Assembly (NCBI GenBank): GCA_023386955.1
Contig: JAEWIS010000037.1
Location: 1-33,494 of the forward strand
DNA: 33,494 nt
DNA from: Bacillota bacterium
GTDB lineage: Bacteria; Bacillota; Bacilli; Paenibacillales; NBRC-103111
Reading direction: 5' to 3'
This document shows, piece after piece, positions 32,101 to 33,494 of this stretch. The notes below the pieces were generated by a model. That model made no database searches, was not told the origin of the DNA, and saw only the letters and a list, made by a program, of their open reading frames with translations. Made by a program: the position numbers and the translations under genes. Every line of letters starts with the position of its first letter. Positions within the stretch are counted from its first letter, which is position 1.

Positions 32101-32812
32101 CCCGCTTCCGGACGCGTTGTATGTCTCCCCTGCGTACAATAAGATTAAGGACATCACCTTTATCCCGGTTGAAAAAGTGCCCCAGTACCAGCCGGGTGTC
32201 CCGCGGTATGCGGAGCTCTGGAAATCCGAAGGCCCCAAGGATATCCTCCGGGAATTCGGCTCCGGCACATTCGTGGAAGCCGGAGGTGTTCTGGCCATTG
32301 AAGCGGAATATGCCTTGGCAGGCTCCGCCGATGCCTTTCTGACCCCCGCCGGCGATGGCAGCGGATTGACCTGGAGCCACCTGCAGGCCGAAACCAACGG
32401 ACGGACGGGCTTGGCTATGCATGTGGCGCCTCCCGGTCTCCTCTGGGAGGATCCGGCCGCAGCACCTGGCCTGCATTACCGCGTGAATATCAGTACCGCT
32501 GGCCAATACCGGATTTGGCTGCACATGAGGCATTATAACAACCAGTCCGATTCCTGCTACCTGGCAGTGGACGGTACTGCCCGGCCCCTTGAGGAGCAGC
32601 CCCGGAAGGGCAATCACCATACGTATAACACGGCATATGTGTATTATTGGTGCTTCCTGTCCGAGCTGGAGCTGACTACGGGCGAGCATATCCTCTCCAT
32701 TCTGGCGCGGAAATCCCAGCTCCGGGTGGACCGGATCTATCTGACACTGGGCGACGAGCTGCCACCGGTGGATGCGGATTGGAAGGATTCGCTGCGGACG
32801 AGCGCCGAATAA
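29186..32812 (+). CDS. GH115 xylan alpha-glucuronidase, cytoplasmic
   Basis: This 1208-residue GH115 enzyme removes (4-O-methyl)glucuronic acid from xylan, including internal residues. It has an N-terminal alpha/beta domain (about 1-155) and a TIM-barrel region with RGIFINDEEELEDWAKLH (about 160), FTMGMRGIHDSGF (about 290), VWANDNFGHMRRYP and GLYFHCSYWAHPGSAMSYL (about 400). A helical region follows, then beta-sandwich domains, including the family's C-terminal domain (about 1035-1195). There is no signal peptide. The start is uncertain: ATG 29186 has AAAAGGAGG 12 bases away, while the in-frame TTG 29180 has ideal spacing of six. Probably controlled by the divergent cupin-AraC gene. Single-gene unit ended by a strong terminator. 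Confidence 0.93.
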   Translation: MASTDKQSTLEVFSRHQTVHIYLSPSENEAVQLAAANFQRDIGSVCGCSAVLSTDLEQCRVVIGTVGELESVIAQKGLSSDKLKQEDGSWRWEAYLQEVRDGVLYILGTDRRGAIYGMYDLCEDMGVSPWYYWADVPVKTKETYCIPADLCKADWPSVQYRGIFINDEEELEDWAKLHTPDGTIGPYTYSRIFELLLRLKANYIWPAMHVNYFNGNPENGALAERMGIVVGTSHCDMLLRSNQNEWSPWITAKGYTDAVYDYSIEGRNREILQEYWRESVETNQHYEVSFTMGMRGIHDSGFVTKAITEDPTLTEAEKVEAKVRLLGQVIRDQKQILTDVLGQKKADDALKTFIPYKEVLKLYDQGLELPEDMTLVWANDNFGHMRRYPNEAERGRKGGNGLYFHCSYWAHPGSAMSYLFISSMPLAHTGNELRKSYESGIRKLWVLNIGGLKPVEQDMEYFLRYGWEAGKETGITKDAFQFTRHWIDTNFSGQHGAEAAELYEMFAQTTNVRKIEHMNSDVFSQTAYGDEAGRRAARLEEIFRRGNAILESLPEEERDAFFQLFLMKIHASYYTNLEYYYADRSVLSYERGNMQAADKYSELSAGMSDCKQAMIHFYNKIMSGGKWDGIMTPESFPPPPTAMFPARKLALRIYGSSLQVMLWNEEDRLSFSSYGRKQKWIELGNQGTGSIPFSITVEAGVEWITVSEAEGVVQTEKRILVTVLDPSKYVGQEAVMTVHDHRNGTAVPVLVRVEEELALPEAFTGYVESDGFVSIPAAEFSKSVDKNGAGWVQVAGLGRYEGAAVMAWSPDLRSLEGESSGQPYLDYDFYLQTGGNHLLEIQRNLTLNSTGRIRFGIGVDSQAPEWVESETRDEWTGQWKESIFNNGEKLFIRLPHLSAGTHSLQLYMVDPFVTVSKLVLYTDVRKETSLGPVASTLAGIAAAEYGLETPTWDEAGLTRLCEDLYRTKAGDLPLPDALYVSPAYNKIKDITFIPVEKVPQYQPGVPRYAELWKSEGPKDILREFGSGTFVEAGGVLAIEAEYALAGSADAFLTPAGDGSGLTWSHLQAETNGRTGLAMHVAPPGLLWEDPAAAPGLHYRVNISTAGQYRIWLHMRHYNNQSDSCYLAVDGTARPLEEQPRKGNHHTYNTAYVYYWCFLSELELTTGEHILSILARKSQLRVDRIYLTLGDELPPVDADWKDSLRTSAE

Positions 32813-32821
32813 TCAGCAAAA

Positions 32822-32867
32822 AGAAGCCGCTGTGTATGGCCCACTGGGCCTGCATAGCGGCTTTTTT
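32822..32867 (+). terminator. Terminator of the GH115 gene
   Basis: AAGCCGCT (32824-32831) pairs with AGCGGCTT (32856-32863). A second inner stem, GGCCC/GGGCC, extends it, and TTTTTT overlaps and follows the right arm. It starts 10 bases after the stop codon. Confidence 0.9.
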
Positions 32868-32888
32868 GCCGGATTTAGCGCTGCCGGA

Positions 32889-33056
32889 TCACATGGATAA
32901 GATATGGTTTCCGCGTGCCGTGGCCGTCAGCTTATCCGCAAGGGGGTGTACGAACACATTTTTCACCAGCGGCAGTTTAGAGATGGAAGCCTGCTTCGTC
33001 CCTGGCTTAATTCGGACCACCACCTCCAGCTCTTCACCATACCGGATGCTTTGCAT
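32889..33056 (-). pseudogene. Orphan 55-codon reading frame, possible gene remnant
   Basis: A minus-strand frame encodes MQSIRYGEELEVVVRIKPG and a total of 55 residues ending GNHILSM. Composition looks protein-like, with alternating hydrophobic strands (LEVVVRIKPG, LPLVKNVFVHPLADKL), faintly recalling a subtilisin-type I9 propeptide, but I cannot assign a family. It has no ribosome binding site, and the dispersed repeat begins just upstream (33068). It may be the end of a gene cut off by repeat insertion, or chance. Confidence 0.3.
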
Positions 33057-33067
33057 TGACTTATAAG

Positions 33068-33155
33068 TAAGAGCTTCTCACACCTAACGGAAGTGAGAGC
33101 CTCTATTTAGGCGAAAAATGGTGTTTGGAAAATCTAACGGAAGCCAGCGCTCTTA
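33068..33155. repeat. Further copies of the dispersed 23-bp repeat
   Basis: TAAGAGCTTCTCA (33068-33080, minus orientation), CTAACGGAAGTGAGAGCC (from 33084, plus) and CTAACGGAAGCCAGCGCTCTTA (33134-33155, plus) match the family at 18473-18657 with more divergence. The first two can fold as a hairpin (GCTTCTCAC with GTGAGAGC, one unpaired base). Confidence 0.75.
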
Positions 33156-33373
33156 TTGGAGCCCAATTAGCCTCAAACGGCCTGCTTTGGCTAAATAGCG
33201 GCGCTGGCGTCACTGGCGATGCACTAAACTTAACATGGCTAGGTGGATGCCTAGAGATAGGGATAAACATGCTTTTGTTGAAAATATTTACATGTCCTTC
33301 TCTGCTCTTCATCAAAAAAGAGAATAGGCAACTAAACATGGCGGCATTTTCCTTTTTTTTGGCTATGTGGTTG
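33156..33373. other. Non-coding stretch near right edge
   Basis: I see no supported gene. A plus frame through 33125-33469 begins inside the dispersed repeat, lacks a ribosome binding site and has no family features. A minus frame at 33103-33339 is likewise unconvincing. Confidence 0.5.
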
Positions 33374-33493
33374 TTACTTCACGATGATTTTTTTGAGTAC
33401 CTGTGCTTCCTTTGGCGGCCTGTCCACTACTTGTCGTCCTCTCGACGTTCGGGTGGGCTTCCTGTGTAAGGCCTCTTGGAACACTTTCCACTG
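33374..33493 (-). CDS. C-terminal tail of an unidentified basic protein (partial)
   Basis: On the minus strand a frame enters from beyond the window and stops at TAA 33376-33374. Its 39 visible residues start QWKVFQEALHRKP, contain VVDRPPKEAQ and end LKKIIVK. The Arg/Lys richness recalls the end of a transposase, which would fit the repeat-rich neighbourhood, but too little is visible for a family. It could also be a chance open frame. Confidence 0.35.
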   Translation of the reverse strand, partial: QWKVFQEALHRKPTRTSRGRQVVDRPPKEAQVLKKIIVK

Positions 33494-33494
33494 G

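Noticed and set aside
33125..33469. 114-codon plus frame near the right edge
   Set aside because: It begins inside a copy of the dispersed repeat and has no ribosome binding site or family resemblance.

Overview
The window looks like a chromosomal segment of a Paenibacillus-type endospore-forming Firmicute. The signs are moderate-to-high GC, strong AGGAGG ribosome binding sites, a pectate lyase anchored by three SLH domains, LplA/LplB/YtcP-type sugar importers without their own ATPase, membrane-bound AraC-type regulators of the YesS/RhgR design, and a SpoVB-like flippase. I identified the genus by recognising protein families, not by a database search.

Left end (1-2125): a (ACGCCC) hexamer array, a SpoVB-like flippase with a possible sigma-E promoter, and a compact locus that no long open reading frame reveals. 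It encodes a 39-residue holin-like toxin on the minus strand. The toxin's ribosome binding site is folded into a tetraloop hairpin. A convergent plus-strand promoter and terminator predict an antisense RNA over the toxin's 3' end. I read this as a type I toxin-antitoxin system.

Region 2126-18199 is a pectin and rhamnogalacturonan utilisation island. It holds a membrane-anchored AraC regulator, a permease-permease-lipoprotein importer operon, and a divergent surface-anchored PL9 pectate lyase followed by a SUMF1-like protein. A two-gene minus-strand operon then encodes a cytoplasmic PL11 rhamnogalacturonan lyase and a GH2 glycosidase, joined by an ATGA overlap. The importer operon and the lyase operon share an almost identical promoter block, with AAAAATGTCC placed two bases upstream of the -35, so one activator probably controls both.

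Region 18200-18940 is non-coding and rich in repeats: an AT-rich hairpin, four copies of a 23-bp inverted and direct repeat that recurs near the right edge, four 20-bp tandem units, and two 50-bp-period units.

Region 18941-25302 holds a second importer operon (lipoprotein, two permeases) and its own membrane-anchored AraC regulator. Region 25303-29044 carries an isoprenylcysteine-methyltransferase-like membrane protein, a SASA/CE6-type acetylesterase, an ECF sigma factor with a probable anti-sigma partner and self-recognising promoter, and a cupin-AraC regulator. This last regulator is divergent from a GH115 alpha-glucuronidase (29186-32812), so xylan side-chain removal is coded next to pectin breakdown. 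The right edge has more of the dispersed repeat, an orphan 55-codon reading frame and the tail of an unidentified basic protein.

Inferred flow: the surface lyase cuts pectin; the two lipoprotein importers, powered by a shared MsmX-type ATPase encoded elsewhere, bring in oligosaccharides; and the PL11, GH2, esterase and GH115 enzymes, none with a signal peptide, finish them in the cytoplasm.
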